NCBI RefSeq assembly: GCF_003555505.1
Contig: NZ_CP032152.1
Span: 372,001-436,000 of the forward strand
Direction of reading: 5' to 3'
DNA from: Thermosynechococcus sichuanensis E542
Lineage (GTDB): Bacteria; Cyanobacteriota; Cyanobacteriia; Thermosynechococcales; Thermosynechococcaceae
Length of the DNA: 64,000 nucleotides
This document shows positions 1 through 9,616 of the stretch, one piece after another. The notes beneath the pieces were generated by a model. That model did no database searches, was not told the DNA's origin, and worked only from the letters and a program-made list of their open reading frames with translations. Position 1 is the stretch's first letter. Every line of letters begins with the position of its first letter. The translations under genes were made by a program, and so were the position numbers.

Positions 1-649
1 ACGTGTGAAGGCACGGTTTCTCCTTGCTTCCACCTCGGAAGTTTATGGTGACCCGCTGGTGCATCCGCAATCGGAGTCCTACTGGGGGAATGTCAACCCC
101 ATTGGTATCCGCTCCTGCTACGACGAAGGCAAGCGGGTGGCCGAAACCCTCACCTTTGACTACCACCGCCAAAATAATGTAGATGTGCGGGTAGCACGCA
201 TCTTTAACACCTATGGGCCAAAAATGCAGGTCAATGATGGCCGCGTCGTCAGCAATTTTATTGTCCAAGCCTTGCAGGGCACTCCCCTTACGGTCTATGG
301 CGACGGCTCCCAAACCCGCAGTTTTTGCTATGTCAGCGATTTAGTCGAAGGGTTGATTCGGCTGATGAATAGCGATTACATTGGTCCTGTAAACCTTGGC
401 AATCCTGATGAATATACCGTCTTGGAACTCGCCCAAAAAATCCAAGCGCTGATCAATCCGCGGGTTGAAATTCAGTTTAAGCCCCTGCCCAGTGATGACC
501 CCCAGCGCCGTCGTCCCGATATTACCCTTGCCCGCACGGTGTTGGGCTGGCAACCAACAGTACCACTGTTGGAGGGTCTTCAGCGCACCATTCCAGACTT
601 TGCGGAGCGGTTAGGCGTGCCCTATACACCTATGATGGTGGAAGTTTAG
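1..649 (+). CDS. UDP-glucuronate decarboxylase-type NAD-dependent epimerase/dehydratase, 5' end cut by window
   Basis: Extended short-chain dehydrogenase that would convert UDP-glucuronate to UDP-xylose. The reading frame is open through base 2, so the gene starts outside the window and the GTG at base 5 is not its start. The visible part has the catalytic Ser-Thr-Ser-x-x-x-Tyr region (TSEVYGD), the YDEGKR motif with the active-site Tyr/Lys, RIFNTYGP and a C-terminal substrate domain. YDEGKR is typical of the UXS branch rather than of dTDP-glucose dehydratases. UDP-glucose dehydrogenase follows 14 bp later and would make the substrate, so the two form a nucleotide-sugar operon, probably for exopolysaccharide or LPS. 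The exact sugar is inferred from family and neighbour. Confidence 0.88.
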   Translation, partial: RVKARFLLASTSEVYGDPLVHPQSESYWGNVNPIGIRSCYDEGKRVAETLTFDYHRQNNVDVRVARIFNTYGPKMQVNDGRVVSNFIVQALQGTPLTVYGDGSQTRSFCYVSDLVEGLIRLMNSDYIGPVNLGNPDEYTVLELAQKIQALINPRVEIQFKPLPSDDPQRRRPDITLARTVLGWQPTVPLLEGLQRTIPDFAERLGVPYTPMMVEV

Positions 650-663
650 GGAGATCATTGGCA

Positions 664-2043
664 ATGCGGGTATGTGTAATTGGCACCGGCTATGTGGGCT
701 TGGTGACGGGAGTGTGCTTGGCGCATATCGGTCATGAGGTGCTTTGCATTGACAACAACATTGATAAGGTCAAGCTGCTGCAACAGGGGGAATCCCCCAT
801 TTACGAACCCGGCTTGACAGAGTTGCTGCGTGGCTGCATTGCCAATGGCCACATTCACTTCAGCAGTGATCTTGGCGCTGGGGTAGAGTTTGGTGAAGTG
901 CTCTTTATTGCTGTTGGCACACCTGCACTGCCTAATGGCGAAACCGATACCCGCTATGTAGAAGCCGTTGCCCGCGGCATTGGCGCCCATTTGCATTTGG
1001 GATACAAAGTGATTGTTAATAAATCCACAGTGCCCATTGGCTCAGGGGACTGGGTGCGGATGATTATTCTCGATGGTGTGGTTGAGCGCGAACCCGATTT
1101 AGCCGATGCTATTAAAGCGGGAGCAACCCATCCGCCCCTAGATTTTGATGTGGTCAGCAACCCTGAATTTCTGCGGGAAGGTTCGGCGGTCTATGACACC
1201 TTTAATCCCGATCGCATTGTTTTGGGTAGCAGCAGCCGCAAAGCCATTCAGATCATGCAGGAACTCTATGCGCCAATCATTGAGCGCAAGTATGCCGCTG
1301 ATCCCAGCTTGCCCCCTGTGCCCGTTTTGGTGACGGATCTCAGTTCGGCAGAAATGATTAAGTATGCTGCCAATGCCTTTTTAGCCACTAAAATCAGCTT
1401 CATTAACGAAATTGCCAACATTTGCGATCGCGTGGGCGCAGATGTGGTGCAAGTGGCCAAGGGGATTGGCCTAGATTCCCGCATTGGCGAGAAGTTTCTG
1501 CAAGCGGGCTTGGGCTGGGGTGGCTCCTGTTTTCCTAAGGATGTTTCGGCGCTCATCCACACGGCGGAAGACTACGGCTACGATGCCCAGTTGCTCAAGG
1601 CGGCGGTTCAAGTCAATCAGCGGCAACGCTTTGTTGTCATTGAAAAATTGCAACAGGTGCTCAAAATCCTCAAGGGTAAAACCATTGGCCTTTTGGGGTT
1701 AACGTTTAAGCCCAACACCGATGATCTGCGGGATGCCCCTGCCCTGAATTTGATCGATGAACTCCATCGCTTGGGTGCCAAGGTCAAAGCCTATGACCCT
1801 CTCGTATCCCAGTCAGGTTTGCGATCAGGGCTTTCCCATGTGATTGTGGAAACAGATCTGCTGCACCTTGCCGATGGCTGTGATGCGCTGGTGCTAGTGA
1901 CCGACTGGCCACAGTTCCAAGAGGTGGATTATGGCGAACTGGCCAAGGTGATGCACCAACCGGTGATCATTGATGGCCGCAACTTTTTGGATCGCAGGGA
2001 GCTAGAGGCATTGGGCTTCCGCTACGTAGGCATCGGTCACTAA
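664..2043 (+). CDS. ugd: UDP-glucose 6-dehydrogenase
   Basis: Oxidises UDP-glucose to UDP-glucuronate with two NAD+. The protein begins MRVCVIGTGYVGLV, a Rossmann GxGxxG motif, so I place the start at ATG 664 rather than the in-frame TTG at 658. Later landmarks are the NPEFLREGSAV substrate segment, the GLGWGGSCFPKD motif with the catalytic Cys, and a C-terminal UDP-binding domain with GLTFKPNTDDLRDAP. About 459 residues, normal for the family. It lies just downstream of the UDP-glucuronate decarboxylase-type gene, giving a two-step route from UDP-glucose to UDP-xylose. rnhB begins 2 bp after its stop. Confidence 0.95.
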   Translation: MRVCVIGTGYVGLVTGVCLAHIGHEVLCIDNNIDKVKLLQQGESPIYEPGLTELLRGCIANGHIHFSSDLGAGVEFGEVLFIAVGTPALPNGETDTRYVEAVARGIGAHLHLGYKVIVNKSTVPIGSGDWVRMIILDGVVEREPDLADAIKAGATHPPLDFDVVSNPEFLREGSAVYDTFNPDRIVLGSSSRKAIQIMQELYAPIIERKYAADPSLPPVPVLVTDLSSAEMIKYAANAFLATKISFINEIANICDRVGADVVQVAKGIGLDSRIGEKFLQAGLGWGGSCFPKDVSALIHTAEDYGYDAQLLKAAVQVNQRQRFVVIEKLQQVLKILKGKTIGLLGLTFKPNTDDLRDAPALNLIDELHRLGAKVKAYDPLVSQSGLRSGLSHVIVETDLLHLADGCDALVLVTDWPQFQEVDYGELAKVMHQPVIIDGRNFLDRRELEALGFRYVGIGH

Positions 2044-2045
2044 CC

Positions 2046-2654
2046 ATGGAACCACCCAGCCTGATCTATGAGCAGGCCTACTGGCAACAGGGCTATTGTC
2101 GCGTTGTCGGTGTGGATGAAGTGGGTCGGGGTTGTTGGGCAGGGCCAGTGGTGGCAGCCGCCGTAATTTTGCCGGTGGACTGTGTTCCCCTTGCAGAGGT
2201 GCGGGATTCCAAGCAGTTGAGTTCCCGCCAGCGATCGCGCCTCTTTACGCAGATTTATAACCAGGCGATCGCCATTGGCATTGGTAGTGCCAGTGTGGTG
2301 GAAATTGATCAGGTAAATATCCTGCAAGCCACCTATCGAGCAATGGCGCGTGCCCTAGCACGGGTTGCCCCTTGGGATCATGCCCTGATTGACGGCAAGC
2401 TAACAAAAACAGCGCCCTTTGAAAAGGTAACGGCCATCATCGGGGGCGATCGCCACAGCTATAGTATTGCCTGCGCCTCCATTATTGCCAAAGTACGGCG
2501 CGATCGCTTCATGGCACGCTTAGCTCGGCGTTATCCCCAGTATGGTTGGGAACGCAATGTGGGCTACGGCACCCCCCAACACCGTCAAGCCCTTGAGCAA
2601 TACGGCCCTACCCCTTGGCATCGGCGATCGTTCTTGAAATCCTTTTACCATTAA
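2046..2654 (+). CDS. rnhB: Ribonuclease HII
   Basis: Removes RNA primers and single misincorporated ribonucleotides from DNA. The 202-residue protein carries the RNase HII hallmarks: VGVDEVGRGCWAGP near residue 22 with the Asp-Glu pair, ALIDGK with the third acidic residue, the ASIIAKVRRD block and the GYGTPQH segment near the C-terminus. The ATG lies 2 bp after the ugd stop, so it is probably co-transcribed. The TAA stop at 2652-2654 is in the same frame as a DUF433 remnant that follows directly. No missing residue is apparent. Confidence 0.95.
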   Translation: MEPPSLIYEQAYWQQGYCRVVGVDEVGRGCWAGPVVAAAVILPVDCVPLAEVRDSKQLSSRQRSRLFTQIYNQAIAIGIGSASVVEIDQVNILQATYRAMARALARVAPWDHALIDGKLTKTAPFEKVTAIIGGDRHSYSIACASIIAKVRRDRFMARLARRYPQYGWERNVGYGTPQHRQALEQYGPTPWHRRSFLKSFYH

Positions 2655-2858
2655 TCCTCTAATCCTCAAGTTTGCTTAGGTCAACCAACCCTTCGGGGAA
2701 TGCGGATTACGGTGGCATTTGTCCTTAAGGCAAGTCAGTTGTCTGTCCAAGATATTCTGGCATCTTATCCAGAGTTAGAGGAAGAAGATATTCGGCAGGC
2801 TCTTGAGTATGCGGCTTGCGTACTATCTGAGCGTACTTTTAGTATTACCTCAGCATGA
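2655..2858 (+). pseudogene. DUF433 (antitoxin-like) remnant lacking its N-terminus
   Basis: Reading straight on from the rnhB stop in the same frame gives SSNPQVCLGQPTLRGMRITV, then SVQDILASYPELEEEDIRQA and a TGA at 2856. This matches the conserved core of DUF433 proteins (P-x-V-x-x-G-x-P-x-x-R-G-x-R-I), which are small helix-turn-helix proteins usually acting as antitoxin partners of PIN or DUF5615 toxins. The usual first 10 or so residues and start codon are absent, and the stretch between the two halves looks about three residues short. An ATG at 2700 could yield 52 residues but would split the conserved core. No toxin gene follows before pheT. The rest of the gap to 3002 shows nothing further I can identify. 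Confidence 0.6.
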
Positions 2859-3002
2859 GTGGTCTGCGTTGACTTGCTAATGTACATCATCCACCCCCTG
2901 CCCATTCGATCTAAGGATGCCTAAAAACTCTAGACTTGTGTAATGCCATCACAGGGGAGTAGGCTGAAGAATGGCAAAGTATGACGTTTTGTTGAGGATT
3001 CC

Positions 3003-5468
3003 ATGCGGGTTTCCCTTCGCTGGCTACGGGAATTAGTGGCTGTTGATCTCGATGTGATGACTTTGGCCGATCGCCTGACAATGGCGGGGTTTGAAGTCGA
3101 AGAAATTGAAGATCGGCGCACATGGGCGGAAGGGGTTGTGGTGGGTCATATTTTGGCCTGTGAACCCCATCCCAACGCCCAAAAATTACGGGTTTGCCAA
3201 GTGGATGTCGGTCAAGGGGAACCCCGCACGATTGTCTGTGGGGCACCCAATGCGGCCGCAGGCTTATATGTACCCGTGGCACTACCGGGAGCCTATTTGG
3301 CCAAAATTGATCTGAAAATTCGACCGGCAAAACTGCGGGGTGTGAAGTCCGAGGGCATGATCTGCTCCCTTGCGGAATTGGGGCTAACCAAAGAGTCGGA
3401 GGGCATTCACACATTTGCTGATGGGGTAACAGTGGGGGAAGATGTCCGTCCTCTCCTTGGTTTGGATGATGTGATTTTGCACTTGACCTCGACGGCCAAC
3501 CGTGCGGATGCCCTAAGTATGGTGGGCATTGCCCGTGAAGTAGCCGCACTCACTGGTGCTCCCCTGATGCTCCCCACCCCAAAGGCGATCGCCCCCAAAA
3601 AGTCCCGTGCTAAGGCCGCGGTACAGCTTGCGATCGCTGACCCTCAGGCCTGTCCCGCCTACTGTGGCACACTGATCACCAATGTCCAGATTGCCCCTTC
3701 GCCCGCTTGGCTTCAGCAACGTTTAGAAGCGGCGGGTTTGCGTGCCATCAATAATGTGGTGGACATTACTAACTACATCCTGCTGAAGTGGGGGCAGCCC
3801 CTTCATGCCTTTGATTGGGATCGGTTGCAAGGGGTTGCTGCCCAAACCCCAGTGAGGGTCGGTGTGCGTTTTGCCAAGGCCGGGGAAACCCTGAAAACTC
3901 TCGATGGTGAGCAGCGGCTGCTGAGTGCCGACAATCTCCTGATTACCGCCGGCGATGTGCCCGTTGCCCTTGCTGGGGTCATGGGGGGCGAAGAAACTGA
4001 GGTTTATGAGGGTACGCAAAATGTCTTCCTTGAGGCGGCTCTCTTTGCCAGTGCGGTGATTCGGCGCTCCGCTCGCGCTCAGGGATTACGCACGGAAGCT
4101 TCGGCTCGCTATGAACGGGGGGTGAACCCCGCAGAACTAGAGGCGGCCACCGCTGAGGCGATCGCCCTATTGACTGAGGTGGCTCAAGGGACAGTGACCT
4201 ACACAACATTAGTGGATCAGCGTCCGCCCCTCGAACGTACCCTCACGCTGCGACTGGAACAAGTGCATCGGCTCTTGGGAGCCGTGGTTGCTGATGAGGC
4301 GGAGAGCGATGAACTCGCCTATTTAGATGCAGAGACCGTTGAAGAGCTACTCAGCCGCCTTGGCTTTCACCTCAGCCGTCAAGAAACCTTTGAGAACGAC
4401 TTCGTGGTGTGGTCGGTGACAGTGCCTCCCTACCGCTTCCGGGATATTGAGCGGGAGGTGGATCTCATTGAGGAGATTGCGCGGCTCTACGGCTACGACC
4501 GTTTTGAGGAAACCTTGCCGGCGCAAGCGGAATTGGGAGCACTACCGCTGGAACTCACTCTACTGCGGGAGCTACGGGCGGCCTTTCGCGGCGCGGGTCT
4601 GACGGAATTAATGCACTATTCTTGGGTAAAAGGTGGCCAGCCCAACCAAGTGACCGTTGTGAATCCGTTGGTGGCCGAGTTTTCTTCGCTGCGTACGGAT
4701 CTAATTACGGGTCTAGTGCAGGCCTTCCGCTACAACCAAGAACAGGGAAATCCGCCCCTCAATGGCTTTGAAATTGGCCGAGTCTTTGGTCAAGATGAAG
4801 AGGGTCTCTGGGAAAGCGATCGCCTTGGGGGCATCATCGGTGGTGATCCGTGGCAAGGCAAGTGGGTGCGCCGCTCGCAGCAAGCCCAACCCCTAACGTG
4901 GTATGAAGCCAAGGGGATTCTCGAGAGTGTCTTTCAGCGGTTTGGTTTGCATGTGGAATATCAGAGCGATCGCCAAGAGGAACGCCTGCATCCGGGGCGG
5001 ACAGCGGCCCTTTGTTTGAATGGGGAACCGCTCGGTATTTTTGGCCAGTTGCACCCCCAGTATGCAGCGACCCTCGACCTGCCGGCGGCGGTGTATGTCT
5101 TTGAACTGGATCTGGAGGTACTCCTGCGCCGCCTTGAGGAACGCTATCGCCAGATCGTCTTTCAGCCCTTTTCAACCTATCCCGCCAGCGATCGCGACCT
5201 CGCCTTCTTTGCGCCGGCGGATCTCACGGTGGCGGAACTCAGCCGCACCATTTGGAAAGCCGCCGGCGGGCGCGACTCCCTCCTTGAGAGTGTCGAAGTC
5301 TTTGATGAGTACAGTGGCACGGGTGTTCCTGAAGGGCAGCGTAGTTTGGCCTTTCGCCTCACTTACCGCGCCAGCGATCGCACCCTCACCGAGGCCGAGG
5401 TGAATGAATTACATCAGCGCATTCGCGACAGCCTTGTGGAAAAATACGCCGTTACCCTCCGTAGCTAA
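3003..5468 (+). CDS. pheT: Phenylalanyl-tRNA synthetase beta subunit
   Basis: Large subunit of the alpha2-beta2 enzyme that charges tRNA-Phe; pheS is not in this window. The 821-residue protein has the full bacterial layout: N-terminal helix-plus-tRNA-binding OB fold (about 40-150, with [15 protein letters not shown]), B3/B4 editing domain (about 210-400, with [10 protein letters not shown]), the B5 DNA-binding-like domain, the catalytic-like core and a C-terminal anticodon-binding FDX-ACB domain (from about 730, [13 protein letters not shown]). The ATG follows a short purine-rich leader. bioB starts 9 bp downstream on the same strand. Confidence 0.97.
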   Translation: MRVSLRWLRELVAVDLDVMTLADRLTMAGFEVEEIEDRRTWAEGVVVGHILACEPHPNAQKLRVCQVDVGQGEPRTIVCGAPNAAAGLYVPVALPGAYLAKIDLKIRPAKLRGVKSEGMICSLAELGLTKESEGIHTFADGVTVGEDVRPLLGLDDVILHLTSTANRADALSMVGIAREVAALTGAPLMLPTPKAIAPKKSRAKAAVQLAIADPQACPAYCGTLITNVQIAPSPAWLQQRLEAAGLRAINNVVDITNYILLKWGQPLHAFDWDRLQGVAAQTPVRVGVRFAKAGETLKTLDGEQRLLSADNLLITAGDVPVALAGVMGGEETEVYEGTQNVFLEAALFASAVIRRSARAQGLRTEASARYERGVNPAELEAATAEAIALLTEVAQGTVTYTTLVDQRPPLERTLTLRLEQVHRLLGAVVADEAESDELAYLDAETVEELLSRLGFHLSRQETFENDFVVWSVTVPPYRFRDIEREVDLIEEIARLYGYDRFEETLPAQAELGALPLELTLLRELRAAFRGAGLTELMHYSWVKGGQPNQVTVVNPLVAEFSSLRTDLITGLVQAFRYNQEQGNPPLNGFEIGRVFGQDEEGLWESDRLGGIIGGDPWQGKWVRRSQQAQPLTWYEAKGILESVFQRFGLHVEYQSDRQEERLHPGRTAALCLNGEPLGIFGQLHPQYAATLDLPAAVYVFELDLEVLLRRLEERYRQIVFQPFSTYPASDRDLAFFAPADLTVAELSRTIWKAAGGRDSLLESVEVFDEYSGTGVPEGQRSLAFRLTYRASDRTLTEAEVNELHQRIRDSLVEKYAVTLRS

Positions 5469-5477
5469 GAAAGACCG

Positions 5478-6488
5478 ATGAGTACAGTATTGACGACCGA
5501 TTGGCAGCGCCTTGCCGATTTAGCCCTTGCCGATGAATGCCTCAGCCGCGATCAAGCCCGCGCGGTGTTACAAGCCCCGGATACCGAACTTCTGAATCAA
5601 CTGGCCGCAGCCTATCGGGTGCGCTACCACTACTGGGGGAATCGGGTACGGCTGCACTATCTCCTCAATGCCCAAAGTGGCCTGTGTCCAGAGGATTGCC
5701 ACTACTGCTCCCAATCCAAAATCTCCACCGCTGAGATTGAAAAGTATCCCCTACTCTCGCAGGAAAAAATTCTTGCCGCTGCCGATCGCGCTGCTCAACT
5801 CAAGGCGGGTACGTTTTGCATGGTGATTTCTGGGCGATCGCCCAGTGAAAAGGTCTTTGAGCAGGTGCTTGCTGCTATTCAGGCAGTGAAGGAACGCTAT
5901 CCCCTGAAAATCTGTGCTTGCCTAGGCTTACTCACCGCTGAACAAACAGCACGGCTGGCGGCGGCCGGTGTAGATCGTGTCAATCACAACCTGAATACGT
6001 CGGAAAACTTCCACGGCAACATTTGCACTACCCACACCTTTAGCGATCGCGACCAGACATTGGCCAATATCCAAGCCGCTGGCATTACCACCTGCTCTGG
6101 GGGCATTTTGGGCATGGGGGAATCCGATGACGATGTGATTGATCTTGCCCTCGCCCTACGGCAACGGCAGGTGACCAGTGTACCGGTGAACTTTTTGATT
6201 CCCATTCCGGGAACCCCCCTTGGCCAACAGCACAACCTGAATCCGCGCCACTGTTTACGCATTCTCGTGCTCTTTCGGCTGCTGTTGCCGCGTCAAGAGA
6301 TCCGCATTGCCGGTGGCCGCGAAGTGCATCTGCGATCGCTGCAACCCCTTGGCCTCTATGCGGCCAACTCCATTTTTGTCGGCGATTATCTAACGACCCC
6401 TGGGCAAGCCCCCCACCAAGACTGGCAAATGATTGCCGATGCGGGCTTTGTCCTCGAAGACCCTCAAGGGCGGGCGATCGCCCCATAA
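5478..6488 (+). CDS. bioB: Biotin synthase
   Basis: Radical-SAM enzyme that inserts sulfur into dethiobiotin in the last step of biotin synthesis. The 336-residue sequence has the [11 protein letters not shown] motif (CxxxCxxC, the 4Fe-4S/SAM site) near residue 72, the YNHNLNTS-like substrate segment ([12 protein letters not shown]), GGILGMGES and the late GGREVHLR block that includes the 2Fe-2S arginine region. It directly follows pheT with a 9-bp gap, so co-transcription is plausible though not functionally meaningful. No other bio genes are present. Confidence 0.96.
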   Translation: MSTVLTTDWQRLADLALADECLSRDQARAVLQAPDTELLNQLAAAYRVRYHYWGNRVRLHYLLNAQSGLCPEDCHYCSQSKISTAEIEKYPLLSQEKILAAADRAAQLKAGTFCMVISGRSPSEKVFEQVLAAIQAVKERYPLKICACLGLLTAEQTARLAAAGVDRVNHNLNTSENFHGNICTTHTFSDRDQTLANIQAAGITTCSGGILGMGESDDDVIDLALALRQRQVTSVPVNFLIPIPGTPLGQQHNLNPRHCLRILVLFRLLLPRQEIRIAGGREVHLRSLQPLGLYAANSIFVGDYLTTPGQAPHQDWQMIADAGFVLEDPQGRAIAP

Positions 6489-6547
6489 CATCTGCACTGC
6501 GCATCGCTAAACTAGGGATTGGCGGCACTACTGTTGCGGAGTCTCCA

Positions 6548-7336
6548 ATGGGCGTTTTGGGTGGCCTTTTGCTAATTGCGGCGATCCTCCTCTTTTTTGT
6601 GCAGCGCCACTATCGCCGGAAGCTCCGTAGCCTCAAGATAGCTACGCCATCTACCACAGCGGATCTTCATCAGCTCCAACAGCAGGTGGCTCAAGAAATT
6701 GGCGCTGGCAACCTGCGGGAATATGTGAAAGTTTGCGGCCAAATTGTGGTGGATCAACCCCTAATCTCAGAGCTAAAGCAGGTGCCCTGTGTCCACTACC
6801 GTATGTGTGTCAGCCGCGAATATGAGGAACAGGTGCGCGAAACCGATAGTGAAGGCCATACCCGCTGGCGTACCGAACGCCGCTCCGACACAATGAGCAG
6901 CAATAGTCAGACTATTCCTTTCCGCGTCCGCGATCGCTACGGTGAGATTGAAGTGGATGCCCGTGGGGCTGACATAGAAACCATCCAAGTTCTCGATGAA
7001 TTTCGACCCGCCAATAACATGGGTCGCCTTGGTTTTGGCAGCTTTCAGATCAACGGGGGCAGCCTCACCTTTGGCAGTGGCAATACCATTGGTTATCGCT
7101 ATCAGGAGTGGATTACGCCCGTGAATCGCCCAGTGTTAGTTGTGGGCCTAGCCAGTGATCAAACGGGCACGCTGCGGATTGAACGCCCCACCACCAAGGG
7201 GCAACAGTTCTTGGTTTCCCTGAAATCAGAAGACAGCCTGAGTCAAGATACGAGTAATGCTGTGCTCTATTCAACCATTGGCGCTGCGGCCTGCGGGGGG
7301 TTGGGGGTCTTGCTGATCTTGGCGGGGTTGCTGTAG
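6548..7336 (+). CDS. Membrane-anchored GIDE-domain (E3-ligase-like) protein
   Basis: A 262-residue protein with one hydrophobic segment at the N-terminus (about 3-19) and another at the very C-terminus (about 240-260), enclosing a soluble region. The middle, with YVKVCGQIVVDQPLISEL and CVHYRMCVSREYEEQV, resembles the GIDE domain known from the mitochondrial ligase MUL1/MAPL and found in many bacterial proteins, where no RING finger is attached; none is seen here. Bacterial function is not established. Its last 66 bases overlap the 3' end of rsmA on the opposite strand. The family call rests on pattern recognition. Confidence 0.65.
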   Translation: MGVLGGLLLIAAILLFFVQRHYRRKLRSLKIATPSTTADLHQLQQQVAQEIGAGNLREYVKVCGQIVVDQPLISELKQVPCVHYRMCVSREYEEQVRETDSEGHTRWRTERRSDTMSSNSQTIPFRVRDRYGEIEVDARGADIETIQVLDEFRPANNMGRLGFGSFQINGGSLTFGSGNTIGYRYQEWITPVNRPVLVVGLASDQTGTLRIERPTTKGQQFLVSLKSEDSLSQDTSNAVLYSTIGAAACGGLGVLLILAGLL

Positions 7337-8110
7337 CAGTTCACTGAGGGCTAGCCAATCCTCAAGGCTGAGGGCTTCGGCGCGGCTATTGACATCTCGC
7401 CCCAACTGACGCAGCGCTTGGCGCACTTGATCCGGTTCCACGAGGGACTTGAGGGCATTGGCCAGCATCTTACGGCGAGTGGCAAAGCCCTGTTTAAGGA
7501 GCGTTTCCAACCATTGGGGCGATCGCACCTTGGGTAGCGTGGCGTGGGGTCGCAAGCAAATGACTACTGAATCCACCTTAGGCGGCGGCTGAAAGGCATG
7601 GGGAGGCACCGCACACACCTTCTCACAGGTGGCCAGAAATTGCCCCCGTACGGAGAGGGCACCGTAGGCCTTGCTGCCGGGAGCTGCCATCAGGCGATCG
7701 CCAATTTCTTTTTGCACCAGCAGAATCAACCGCTCAAAGGCCGGGCGACGCGGTCGGGCAATACTGCCAAGCAAATGCCCCAGCAAGGGGCCTGTAATGT
7801 TGTAGGGGATGTTGGCCACCACCTTATTGCACCCCAAGGGCGCTAAGTCTAGGCGCAGAATATCCCCCGCAATTAACTGAAACCGCTCACTGCCAAACTG
7901 CCGTTGCAATTGGCCACAGAGATCTCGATCCAGTTCAACGGCCACCACCTCAGCACCGCTGGCTAGGAGAGGGCGAGTGAGGGCGCCCCGACCAGGACCA
8001 ATTTCTAGGACGCGATCGCCCGCGTGCAGTTCAGCCGCTGCAATCATCTGAGCTAAAACCGATTCGCTGCGCAGCCAGTGCTGGCCAAACCGTTTGCGGG
8101 CACGAATCAC
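7271..8110 (-). CDS. rsmA: 16S rRNA (adenine1518/1519-N6) dimethyltransferase
   Basis: Dimethylates two adjacent adenines in helix 45 of 16S rRNA, a late 30S assembly step. The protein opens RKRFGQHWLRS, then has the SAM-binding VLEIGPGRGALT, the VELDRDL acidic loop, the catalytic NIPYN motif (family IV/NLPY type) and a helical C-terminal domain. 279 residues, slightly longer than E. coli RsmA. The start is GTG at 8110, immediately adjacent to the eno stop codon with no spacer, which suggests translational coupling. The final 22 codons overlap the tail of the GIDE-domain gene in antisense. Confidence 0.95.
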   Translation of the reverse strand: MIRARKRFGQHWLRSESVLAQMIAAAELHAGDRVLEIGPGRGALTRPLLASGAEVVAVELDRDLCGQLQRQFGSERFQLIAGDILRLDLAPLGCNKVVANIPYNITGPLLGHLLGSIARPRRPAFERLILLVQKEIGDRLMAAPGSKAYGALSVRGQFLATCEKVCAVPPHAFQPPPKVDSVVICLRPHATLPKVRSPQWLETLLKQGFATRRKMLANALKSLVEPDQVRQALRQLGRDVNSRAEALSLEDWLALSELLQQPRQDQQDPQPPAGRSANG

Positions 8111-9616
<1,506 letters not shown>

